Origin: Gaiellales bacterium
Lineage (GTDB): Bacteria > Actinomycetota > Thermoleophilia > Gaiellales > JAICJC01
Reading direction: 5' to 3'
Assembly: GCA_036273515.1 (NCBI GenBank)
Contig: DASUHM010000048.1
Span: 1 to 64,000, forward strand
Length of the DNA: 64,000 bases
How positions within the stretch are numbered: position 1 is the first letter of the stretch; each line of letters starts with the position of its first letter. The notes under the pieces were generated by a model, which was not told the origin of the DNA, searched no databases, and saw nothing but the letters and a program-made list of their open reading frames with translations. This document shows, in pieces, positions 43,429-50,859 of the stretch. Both the position numbers and the translations under genes were made by a program.

Positions 43429-44477
43429 CAGCCGCCGCCTTTCAGGAGATAGGACACGAGCGCGGTGATCTGCGCGGATGTCAGGGAGGTGCCGAACGTG
43501 GAGGGCATGATGCCGTTCTGGTACCCGCTGACGACCACCTTACCGGGGTCGACGATCGACTCGCGGACGTACTGGGCGGGCGTCTCGCCCTTCCCGTACT
43601 TGGCGGCCGAGGCCGTCAGGTCGTCGAGGTCGGGGCCGACGGTTCCGGTGGAGCCGGCGGGCTTGAAGGTGTGGCAGCCGCTGCAGCCGGCCGACGTGAA
43701 CGTGGCGGCCGCATCGGTCGTCCCGCCGGACTGGCTCGGCGGCGGCGCCTTGGCGAGCTGCTTCTGCTTGGCGATCCACCGGTTCCAGTCGGCGGGCTTC
43801 ATGACGACGAGGATGTTGCGCATCTGGCTGTGGCCGATGCCGCACAGCTCGGCGCAGACGATGATGTAGGTGCCAAGGCGGGTCGGGGTGGCGACGAGGG
43901 TCGTCGGCGTGCCCGGGACGACGTCTTCGCCGACGCGCAGCGCCGGGATCTTGAAGCTGTGGATCACGTCCGTCGGCGGCGCGTGCAGCCGGAACTCGAC
44001 CTGGCGGCCGAGCGGCAGCGCGAGGATGTTCGTGTGCAGGTGGCCGCGCTTCGGGAAGGTGAAGGCCCAGTCGAACTGCTTGCCGGTCACGTTGACGACC
44101 ATGTGGCCGCGCTTCAGCGATTCGTTGCGGTTGAGCACGATCGTGGCCGCGACCGCGAACCCCAGCACGATGATGATCGGGATGACGGTCCAGATGATCT
44201 CGAGGCCGGTGTGGCCGTGGATCGGCGCGCCGTCGGACATGTCGCCGGGCCTGGCCCGGAACTTCCACATCGAGTAGCCGAGAAAGCCGACGACGATGAA
44301 GAAGATGATGGAGCTGACCGCCAGCAGCCACAGGTAGAGGGTGTCCTGGCGATGCGCCTCGACACCGGCCGCGGGGGGGAGCCAGTCGGGAAGCCACCAT
44401 GCTGCGAGGACAGCGCCGATCGCGCCCGCGACCAGCGTGCAGATCCCGACTTTTGCAAACGCCGACACCGAGCGCAT
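43428..44477 (-). CDS. ctaC: Cytochrome c oxidase subunit II with fused cytochrome c domain
   Basis: The 349-residue protein has an N-terminal membrane segment (CTLVAGAIGAVLAAWWL), two further helices, a cupredoxin domain with complete CuA ligands (DVIHSF, CAELCGIGHSQM) and a C-terminal class I cytochrome c domain with the heme site AGCSGCHTF and axial Met in NGIMPS. This is the caa3 arrangement, in which the fused cytochrome c feeds CuA directly. ATG 44477 was chosen as the Met before the basic residue and helix. It overlaps the CoxI-Usp gene. Confidence 0.94.
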   Translation of the reverse strand: MRSVSAFAKVGICTLVAGAIGAVLAAWWLPDWLPPAAGVEAHRQDTLYLWLLAVSSIIFFIVVGFLGYSMWKFRARPGDMSDGAPIHGHTGLEIIWTVIPIIIVLGFAVAATIVLNRNESLKRGHMVVNVTGKQFDWAFTFPKRGHLHTNILALPLGRQVEFRLHAPPTDVIHSFKIPALRVGEDVVPGTPTTLVATPTRLGTYIIVCAELCGIGHSQMRNILVVMKPADWNRWIAKQKQLAKAPPPSQSGGTTDAAATFTSAGCSGCHTFKPAGSTGTVGPDLDDLTASAAKYGKGETPAQYVRESIVDPGKVVVSGYQNGIMPSTFGTSLTSAQITALVSYLLKGGG

Positions 44478-44522
44478 CTTATGGGAGCCGCGGGACGGGG
44501 GCAAAGGGAACCACCGTCCCGA

Positions 44523-44894
44523 TCACTCCCACTCCGGCGGGCCGGCGCGCAGCCGTAGCGGCGTGCCCAGGCCGCGGCTGCGCGCGCCGGCGAGCACCTG
44601 CCAGGCGGCGGGCAGCGGCCCGGGTGGGTCGACTCGTGCTCCCAGTCGTCGGCGACCAGCAGGTCGGTGACCGCCTGCAGGTCGAGCGGGCCGTCGAGGC
44701 TCGAGACGAGCACGGCGGTCGCGCCGGGCCCGATCCAGTCCGTGGCGAAGCTCGGCTCGACGGCCATAGTGGGCCGTCGCCCGGTCGGTCAGGAGCACGA
44801 GCGCCTTCGCCCGCGGCAGGCCGTTCCGGGACGGGTTGCCGGGGACGCTCGGGATCCACTTGAGGCCGGCCACGTCGAACTCGCCGCCGAATGC
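44523..44894 (-). pseudogene. Remnant of an ornithine cyclodeaminase-like gene
   Basis: Directly after the lutC stop, and in the same frame, comes EFDVAGLKWIPSVPGNPSRN followed by GLPRAKALVLLTDRATA, matching the N-terminal third of the ornithine cyclodeaminase/mu-crystallin family. It then jumps, in another frame (from 44767), to EPSFATDWIGPGATAVLVSS and VADDWEHESTHP, which match the C-terminal third. The intervening ~100 residues that bind NAD are missing, there is no start region, and reading returns to the first frame before a stop at 44523. I take it as a deleted, frameshifted relic. Confidence 0.6.
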
Positions 44895-45278
44895 TCATCC
44901 GACGAACACCACGTGGACGTCCTTCGGGCCGTGCACGCCGCGGATCAGGGTCTGCTCGATGTCGGCCGTGCGGCTGGGGCCGGTGACGAGCGTGACGGCC
45001 GATGCCCGGGCCAGCTCGGGGCCGATCCGCTCGAGGGCGGCGGCCAGATCGGGCACGAGCTGATCCTCGCGCGCCTCGATCACGTGCACGGGGTCGACGA
45101 GGCCGGGCCGGCGGCCGCCGGAAAGGCGCGCCGAGACGACGGCCGTGCCGGTGTCGGCGATCAGGGCCAGGCACGGGGTCACCGAGACGCCCTCGCCGCG
45201 CAGGCCCTCGAGCGCGTCGCGGCCGTGGTGGACGTGCCCGCCGAGCGCCTCGAGCTCCTCCGTGAACCGCGCGATCAC
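44895..45278 (-). CDS. lutC: LutC-like LUD-domain protein, short form
   Basis: The GTG at 45278 overlaps the LutB stop and gives 127 residues, shorter than the ~210-240 of most LutC proteins; the N-terminal part of the LUD domain is reduced. The conserved ending (ASAVTLVTGPSRTADIEQTL, then GVHGPKDVHVVFVG) is intact. LutC is the third component of the LutABC iron-sulfur L-lactate oxidase. It is the last intact gene of the operon. Confidence 0.85.
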   Translation of the reverse strand: MIARFTEELEALGGHVHHGRDALEGLRGEGVSVTPCLALIADTGTAVVSARLSGGRRPGLVDPVHVIEAREDQLVPDLAAALERIGPELARASAVTLVTGPSRTADIEQTLIRGVHGPKDVHVVFVG

Positions 45279-46615
45279 CGCTTCACCACCACGTCGCGGG
45301 TGCGCAGCCAGCGCCCCACCACCGGCAGGTGAATGAACGCGGTCTGACCCCGTTTATGCAGGGGGAGGCGGCGGGCGGTGCGGGTCGAGAGGCGGTAGAG
45401 CCAGGGCCGGCTCCAGGCCAGGCTCCAGAGCCGGAAGGCCACCGTCTCCATCGCCCCGGCCGAGGTCTGAGCCCGGTCGCGGCGCAGCCCGATCAGGAGG
45501 TCGTGGAGCGGGATCCGCACCGGGCACACGTCGTCGCAGGCGGCGCACAGCGACGAGGCCTGGGAGAGCTCGTCGAGCCCGCCCTGCGGGTGCAGGAGCG
45601 GCGAGAGCACGGCGCCGATCGGGCCGCCGTACACCCAGCCGTACGCCGTGCCGCCGATGTGCCGGTAGACCGGGCAGACGTTCTGGCAGGCGCCGCAGCG
45701 GATGCACCGCAGCACGCTCGCGTACTCCGTCTCGCGCACGCGCGCGCGGCCGTTGTCCAGGATCACGACGTGCAGCTCGTCGGGTCCGTCTGCCTCCTCG
45801 CCGCGGCGGGGGCCGCCGATCATGGAGACGTACGAGGTGATCTTCTGGCCGGTGCCGGAGCGGATCAGGAGCGGCAGCAGCGTCCCCAGGTCGGCCAGCG
45901 TCGGCACGACCCGCTCCATCCCCATCACCGCGATGTGCACCTTCGGCACGCCCGAGCACATGCGGCCGTTGCCCTCGTTCTCGACGATCACGACCGTCCC
46001 CGTCTCCGCGACGCCGAAGTTGACGCCGGTGATGCCGACCGGCGCGCGCAGGAACCGCTCGCGCAGGTGGGCGCGGGCGAAGTCGGTCAGGTCGGCCGGC
46101 TCGTCGCCGATCGGATGCCCGGCCAGCGGCTCGAACAGCTCGCGCACATCGGCGCGGCTCTTGTGGATCGCCGGGATGATGATGTGCTCGGGCGGCTCGC
46201 CCGCGGTCTGCACGATGAACTCGCCCAGGTCGGTCTCGACGACGTCCACGCCGTCCGCGGCCAGCCGCTCGTTCAGGCCGATCTCCTCGGCCGCCATCGA
46301 CTTGCCCTTCACGACCTCGCTGCCGTGACGGGCGACGACGCCGGCGATGTACGCGGCCGCGTCCGCGCCGGTCGGGGCCCGGTGGACGATCGCCCCGGCC
46401 CGCTCCAGGTTGGCCTGGAACTCATCGATGAGCGTGGGCATCTCGGCCACCGACCGGGAGCGGATGCGCTCGCCCGCGTCCCGCAGCGCCTCGAAGTCGA
46501 CCCTGGCCACCGACTCGGTGCGGTGGTCATGCGCCCGCTCGGAGAAGCGGCGGACGTTCTCGTGCCTGGCCGGATCGGCCAGCGCCGCCGCCGACCGCCG
46601 CCCGAACCCGCTCAC
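45275..46615 (-). CDS. lutB: LutB-like iron-sulfur lactate utilisation protein
   Basis: The 446-residue protein starts at GTG 46615 (overlap with lutA). It has a LUD domain (VVKGKSMAAEEIGLNERL, GITGVNFGVAETGTVVIVEN, GMERVVPTLADLG) and two iron-sulfur motifs, CIRCGACQNVCP and CAACDDVCP. It catalyses L-lactate to pyruvate together with LutA and LutC, feeding electrons to the respiratory chain whose terminal oxidase genes lie next door. Near the C-terminus the DNA contains CGGGGTCAGACC, 12 bases of the REP-like repeat at 33522. Confidence 0.93.
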   Translation of the reverse strand: MSGFGRRSAAALADPARHENVRRFSERAHDHRTESVARVDFEALRDAGERIRSRSVAEMPTLIDEFQANLERAGAIVHRAPTGADAAAYIAGVVARHGSEVVKGKSMAAEEIGLNERLAADGVDVVETDLGEFIVQTAGEPPEHIIIPAIHKSRADVRELFEPLAGHPIGDEPADLTDFARAHLRERFLRAPVGITGVNFGVAETGTVVIVENEGNGRMCSGVPKVHIAVMGMERVVPTLADLGTLLPLLIRSGTGQKITSYVSMIGGPRRGEEADGPDELHVVILDNGRARVRETEYASVLRCIRCGACQNVCPVYRHIGGTAYGWVYGGPIGAVLSPLLHPQGGLDELSQASSLCAACDDVCPVRIPLHDLLIGLRRDRAQTSAGAMETVAFRLWSLAWSRPWLYRLSTRTARRLPLHKRGQTAFIHLPVVGRWLRTRDVVVKR

Positions 46616-47331
46616 AGGGCGTCCGCCAGCACGCTCGCCAGGTGGACGACCCTGACGGGCGCGCCGGTGCGCGAGGCGCGGCCCTCGATGTGCATGATGC
46701 AGCCGGGATCGGCGCTCACCACGGTCTCGGCGCCGGCCGCCTGCGCGGTTGCGAGCTTGTCGTCGGCCATCGCGGTCGACACGTCGGGGTAGCGCACCGC
46801 AAACGCGCCCCCGAAGCCGCAGCAGCGGTCGCTGCGGGGCAGCTCGTGCAGGTCGGCGACGGCCGCGAGCAGGCGCCGGGGCGGATCGTGCAGGCGCAGC
46901 TCGCGCAGCATGTGGCAGGAGTCGTGGTAGGCGACCGACCGGCCGGTGTGCGACCCGATCGGCGGCGCGCCGAGCTCCTCCACCAGGTACTGCGAGAGCT
47001 CGAAGACGCGCGGGGCGACCCGGGCCGCCAGGGCGGCGTCGCGGTCGCCCGCGAAGAGCTGCGGCCAGTGCAGCCGCATCATCGCGGCGCACGATCCCGA
47101 CGGCACCACGACCGCGTCGAGGTCGGCCACCGCCCGCAGCGTGCGCCGGGCGACCCGGCGCGCGTCGGCCACGAAGCCGCCGTTCCAGGCCGGCTGGCCG
47201 CAGCACGTCGCCCCCGCGATCGGGGCCGGCGAGACCCCCGCCGCCGCGAGCACCCGGCCCGCGTCCCGCACCACCCGGGGATGCACGGCATCGCCCAGGC
47301 AGGTGGAGAAGAGCCCGATCATCGCGGTCAT
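46612..47331 (-). CDS. lutA: LutA-like CCG-domain protein
   Basis: This 239-residue protein carries the two cysteine-rich CCG domains typical of LutA/GlpC: CCGQPAWNGG near residue 45 with STCLGD at the start, and HDSCHMLREL with CCGFGG in the second half. They bind an iron-sulfur cluster in the lactate oxidase complex. Two ATGs (47331, 47322) can start it. The divergent ABC-F gene begins only ten bases away, so promoters of the two genes must overlap each other's coding starts or the transcripts are leaderless. Confidence 0.92.
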   Translation of the reverse strand: MTAMIGLFSTCLGDAVHPRVVRDAGRVLAAAGVSPAPIAGATCCGQPAWNGGFVADARRVARRTLRAVADLDAVVVPSGSCAAMMRLHWPQLFAGDRDAALAARVAPRVFELSQYLVEELGAPPIGSHTGRSVAYHDSCHMLRELRLHDPPRRLLAAVADLHELPRSDRCCGFGGAFAVRYPDVSTAMADDKLATAQAAGAETVVSADPGCIMHIEGRASRTGAPVRVVHLASVLADAL

Positions 47332-47340
47332 GATACGGGA

Positions 47341-49254
47341 GTGACCCTGCACGTCTCGAGCGTCGCGCTGTCCTTCGGAGCGGACGAGATCCTCTCCGAC
47401 GTGTCCGCCATCGTCCGCCCCCGCGACCGGGTCGCGCTGGTGGGGCGAAACGGCGCCGGGAAGACCACGCTCCTGCGCATCCTGGCCGGCGAGCTCGAGC
47501 CCGACAAAGGCGAGATCTCGCTTCCGGCGGGCACACGGGTGGCCCTGCACGACCAGCGCCCGCCGCTCGCGGGCGACGTGACCCTGGGCGAGTACGTCGG
47601 CGCCGGCGCAGCCGATGCCCGCCGCCTCGAGGCGGAGCTGGCCGAGCTCGAGAAGCGGATGGCCACCGGGGAGACCGGCGGCGCCGTCATGGGCCGCTAC
47701 GACGCCGCCCAGCTCGCGTTCGAGCGGGCCGGCGGCTACGCCTGGCGGGCCCGGCTCGAGGCCGTCTCGCGCGGGCTCGGGTTCACCCCCGCCGACCTCG
47801 ACCGGCAGCTGCGCACGTTCTCCGGCGGCGAGCTCACGCGCGCGTCGCTCACCCGGGCGCTCGCGGCCGAGCCGCAGCTGCTCCTGCTCGACGAGCCCAC
47901 GAACCACCTCGACACCGACGCGATCGAGTGGCTCGAGGAGCACCTCGACGGCCTCGACGCCGGCGTCGTCTTCGTCTCGCACGACCGCTGGTTCCTGGAG
48001 GCCGTCGCGACCGGCGTGCTCGAGATCGACCGGGGCAAGGGCCGCTTCGACAAGGGCGGCTACTCGCACTGGCGCCGGCTCAAGGCCGAGCGGCTGGCGG
48101 CCAAGGCCGACGCCTTCGAGCGCCAGCAGGAGGAGCTGGCCCACCTGCAGCGCTTCGTCGACCGCTTCCGGTACGGGACGAAGTCGCGCCAGGCCCAGAG
48201 CAAGCTGAAGGCGATGGCCCGGATCGAGCGCATCGACCGGCCGACGACCCAGCGCACGCTCGGCTTCCGCTTTCCCCCGCCGCAGCGCAGCGGCCGGATC
48301 GTGGTCGAGGCGGAGGGGCTCGACGTCGCCGTCGCCGGCCGCACGCTCGTCAAGGGCGCGGACTTCGCCATCGAGCGCGGGCAGCGGGTCGCCCTGATCG
48401 GGCCGAACGGCGCGGGTAAGACGACCCTGCTCGAGACGCTCCTCGACCGCCGCGCCCCCGCCGCCGGCAAGATCCGGCTCGGCCACGGCACCGAGCCCGG
48501 CTACTACTCCCAGCAGTCGCTCGAGCTGCCCGACGCCTACCGCGCCCTCGACGCGATCACGTCGGGCACCGGCCTGACCGGCCCCGCCGCGCGCGACCTC
48601 CTCGGCCTCTTCCTCTTCTCCGGCGAGGACGTCGAGAAGCCCGTGTCGGCGCTCTCCGGCGGCGAGCGGCGGCGGCTGGCGCTCGCGCGCACCGTCGTCT
48701 CCGGCGCGAACTTCCTCGTCCTGGACGAGCCGACGAACCACCTGGACATCGAGAGCCGGGAGGCGCTCGAGGACGCGCTGCTGGGCTTCCAGGGCACGCT
48801 CCTCCTGGTCTCGCACGACCGCGCGCTGATCGAGGCCCTGGCGACGCGCACGCTCGCCATCGAGGACGGCCGGCTCGTCGCCCGCGAGGGCGCGTTCGGC
48901 GACTACGCGCGCGCCACCGAGGCCGCCAGGCCGCGCGAGGCGGCCGCACCGAAGCCGGCGAAGGCCGCGAAGCCGAAGGCCGCGGCCGCACCGGCGAAGG
49001 AGCGGAAGGCGGTCCCGGCGAACCGGCCGGCCCGGCGGCCGTCGCAGCGGGCCGCCCGCGAGGCCCGCCGCCTCGAGAGCGAGATCGCGGCGGCCGAGGA
49101 GCGGCTCGGCGCCATCGAGGCCCGGCTCTCCCAGCCGGACGGCTACGCCGACGACGCCGCGCTCGTCGAGGACGGCCGCGAGCACCAGCGGCTCCAGGAG
49201 GAGATCGCCTACCTCTACCGCGAGTGGGAGCGCTACGCGGCGGAGGCCAGCTAG
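47341..49254 (+). CDS. ABC-F family ATPase
   Basis: The GTG at 47341 gives 637 residues with two ABC domains and no membrane segment. Domain 1 has Walker A GRNGAGKTTLLR, signature FSGGELTRASL, and Walker B LLLLDEPTNHLD. A helical ABC-F linker (~residues 240-310) with KSRQAQSKLKAMAR follows. Domain 2 has GPNGAGKTTLLE, LSGGERRRLAL, and FLVLDEPTNHLD. An alanine/lysine-rich stretch and a coiled coil end the protein. ABC-F proteins act on the ribosome, in translation rescue or antibiotic protection. A PadR regulator converges, sharing the CTAG stop. Confidence 0.93.
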   Translation: MTLHVSSVALSFGADEILSDVSAIVRPRDRVALVGRNGAGKTTLLRILAGELEPDKGEISLPAGTRVALHDQRPPLAGDVTLGEYVGAGAADARRLEAELAELEKRMATGETGGAVMGRYDAAQLAFERAGGYAWRARLEAVSRGLGFTPADLDRQLRTFSGGELTRASLTRALAAEPQLLLLDEPTNHLDTDAIEWLEEHLDGLDAGVVFVSHDRWFLEAVATGVLEIDRGKGRFDKGGYSHWRRLKAERLAAKADAFERQQEELAHLQRFVDRFRYGTKSRQAQSKLKAMARIERIDRPTTQRTLGFRFPPPQRSGRIVVEAEGLDVAVAGRTLVKGADFAIERGQRVALIGPNGAGKTTLLETLLDRRAPAAGKIRLGHGTEPGYYSQQSLELPDAYRALDAITSGTGLTGPAARDLLGLFLFSGEDVEKPVSALSGGERRRLALARTVVSGANFLVLDEPTNHLDIESREALEDALLGFQGTLLLVSHDRALIEALATRTLAIEDGRLVAREGAFGDYARATEAARPREAAAPKPAKAAKPKAAAAPAKERKAVPANRPARRPSQRAAREARRLESEIAAAEERLGAIEARLSQPDGYADDAALVEDGREHQRLQEEIAYLYREWERYAAEAS

Positions 49255-49859
49255 CCGGCCTCGGCGTCGGCAGCCGCCAGGCTCGCCAGCTCCTCCGCGC
49301 TCCAGGTGAGCTCGCCGGAGCGCAGGTCGGAGACCACCGCGTCGACCCAGGCCAGCTCGGCGGCGACGACGGCGCGCTGGTACTCCGACTCGATCAGGGT
49401 GACGCGCGGCAGGTGGCCGTAGTCGGCCAGCTCGCGGTCGAGCGCCGCCGCCCGCTCGCGCAGCGCCTCGGCGCGGCGCTCGAGCAGCGTCAGCAGGTCG
49501 CCGGGGCCGAGCAGCATCGCGAAGGAGAGCGCGGCCGGGAACCGGGGGAACTCGTTGCGCGGCGTCGACACCATCTCCTCGAGCCATTCCCGGCCCTGGC
49601 GGCGGCCGTCGTCGGTGAGCTCGTACACCGTTCGCTCGGGGAAGCGCTGGTCGCGCTCCGTGTGCCGCACCGCGACCAGCCCCGCCTTCTGGAGGCGCGC
49701 GATCGTCTTGTACAGGCTGGCCCGCTGGCCCACGTTGACGACCGTGTCCTTGCCCCACAGCCGGATCAGGCGCTGGAGGCCGTACGGGTGGAGGGGGCCG
49801 ACCTCGAGCAGGCTGAGCACCGCCAGGGCGAGCGGGGATGCGGGAGTGCGGACGGGCAT
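49251..49859 (-). CDS. PadR-family transcriptional regulator
   Basis: The 202-residue protein has a PadR winged helix (LALAVLSLLEVGPLHPYGLQ, then ASLYKTIARLQKAGLVAV and TVYELTDDGRRQGREWL) and the longer helical C-terminal part of subfamily-2 PadR proteins. It diverges from a 142-residue gene whose promoter carries an inverted repeat over the -35 box, probably its operator. Its stop is interlocked with that of the ABC-F gene. Confidence 0.92.
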   Translation of the reverse strand: MPVRTPASPLALAVLSLLEVGPLHPYGLQRLIRLWGKDTVVNVGQRASLYKTIARLQKAGLVAVRHTERDQRFPERTVYELTDDGRRQGREWLEEMVSTPRNEFPRFPAALSFAMLLGPGDLLTLLERRAEALRERAAALDRELADYGHLPRVTLIESEYQRAVVAAELAWVDAVVSDLRSGELTWSAEELASLAAADAEAG

Positions 49860-49889
49860 GAGAGCCGGATCATAGTGGTCGGATCGGAT

Positions 49890-49923
49890 CTAGTTTGACA
49901 CCAACTAGTCTCTTAGATACTAT
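49890..49923 (+). promoter_or_regulatory. Promoter with overlapping operator for the 142-residue gene
   Basis: TTGACA (49895-49900), a 17-base spacer and TACTAT (49918-49923) form a near-consensus sigma-70 promoter. An inverted repeat CTAGTT-7-AACTAG (49890-49895 with 49903-49908) covers the -35 box, so a bound repressor would block the polymerase. The divergent gene encodes a PadR repressor, the likely ligand-controlled binder. Confidence 0.7.
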
Positions 49924-49949
49924 GCGATCTCACCGAAGGGAGCACCCCC

Positions 49950-50378
49950 ATGACCACCGAGAACATCCGCGCGCACAACGACTCGATCCGCCGCACCGGC
50001 CCGTGGACGACCGCCCGCCGGTTCGACGTCCGTGCATCCAGCTCGAGCGTCGTCCTCGACCTGCTCCTGCCCGAGATCCCCAACGGCGAGATCGAGATCG
50101 CGGTCGACCTGAACCGCTCGACCCTCAAGCTGCTCGTCCCCGACGGCTCGCGCATCGACGCGGACGACCTGCGCCGGGTCGGCCGCGGCCGGGTGAAGGA
50201 CTGGACCGGCACGGCCGCGCCCGACGGGCGCCGGATCCGGATCGTCGGCGAGCTGCGCGACTCCGAGGTGCGGATCAACCGCGGCGGGGTTGCGATCCTG
50301 CAGTCCATGCTCTCGCGGGAAGGGCGCAAGCACGTCCGCGAGGCGCACGACCAGGGCCGGCTGGGAACCCCGGCCTAG
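49950..50378 (+). CDS. Hypothetical protein under PadR-type control
   Basis: The 142-residue protein starts at ATG 49950 after GAAGGGAG at a good distance. It has no membrane helix or signal. The central part (SSSSVVLDLLLPEIPNGEIE to RIRIVGELRDSEVRI) looks like a beta-rich domain with repeated short strands, and a helical basic end follows. I do not recognise a family. The strong promoter and operator suggest high expression on induction. Its stop is interlocked with the convergent GNAT gene. Confidence 0.6.
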   Translation: MTTENIRAHNDSIRRTGPWTTARRFDVRASSSSVVLDLLLPEIPNGEIEIAVDLNRSTLKLLVPDGSRIDADDLRRVGRGRVKDWTGTAAPDGRRIRIVGELRDSEVRINRGGVAILQSMLSREGRKHVREAHDQGRLGTPA

Positions 50379-50839
50379 GCGGCGGGGAGGGCGCGCTCCA
50401 TCCAGACCGACGCGAGCGGATTGCCGTTGTAGTCGGCGATCGGCTCGTAGCCGGCGCTGCGATAGAGCGCGCCCGCCTCGGCCATCTGCGCCATCGTGTC
50501 GAGGCGGACGGTGCGGCAGCCGAGCTCGACGGCGGCCCGCTCGAGCTCGCCGAGCAGCGTCCGGCCCAGGCCGTGCCCACGGGCGCGCGGGGCGACGTAC
50601 ATGCGCTTGACCTCGGCCACGCCGACGCCGATCACCCGCACCGCCCCGCAGGCCACCGGTTCGTCCCCGTCGAACGCGACCAGCAGGAGCCCGCGCGGCG
50701 GCTCGAGCTCGGCCGGCGCCGGGTCGGGGTAGCGGGCGCGGTCGAACGGGCCGCCCAGGCGCCGCTCGATCTCGTCCATGTACTCGGCCATCAGCAGGCT
50801 GGCCGCACCGGCGTCGGCCGGCACCCGGCGCACGTCCAT
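50375..50839 (-). CDS. GNAT-family N-acetyltransferase
   Basis: The 154-residue protein has acetyl-CoA motif A VKRMYVAPRARGHGLGRTLL (~78-97) and the end motif ALYRSAGYEPIADYNGNP common to one GNAT subgroup. The start is ATG 50839 (MDVRRVPADAG). It follows the GAF/HD-GYP gene by 20 bases on the same strand. The acceptor is unknown. Confidence 0.88.
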   Translation of the reverse strand: MDVRRVPADAGAASLLMAEYMDEIERRLGGPFDRARYPDPAPAELEPPRGLLLVAFDGDEPVACGAVRVIGVGVAEVKRMYVAPRARGHGLGRTLLGELERAAVELGCRTVRLDTMAQMAEAGALYRSAGYEPIADYNGNPLASVWMERALPAA

Positions 50840-50859
50840 GGGCCGATCCTCGATCCCGC

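Noticed and set aside
44895-45278. lutC as a truncated pseudogene
   Set aside because: It is shorter than usual but keeps the conserved C-terminal LUD motifs and is translationally coupled to lutB, so I keep it as a gene.
45329-46792. A 487-codon plus-strand open frame over lutB
   Set aside because: Antisense shadow with repetitive composition; LutB with its two iron-sulfur motifs is on the minus strand.
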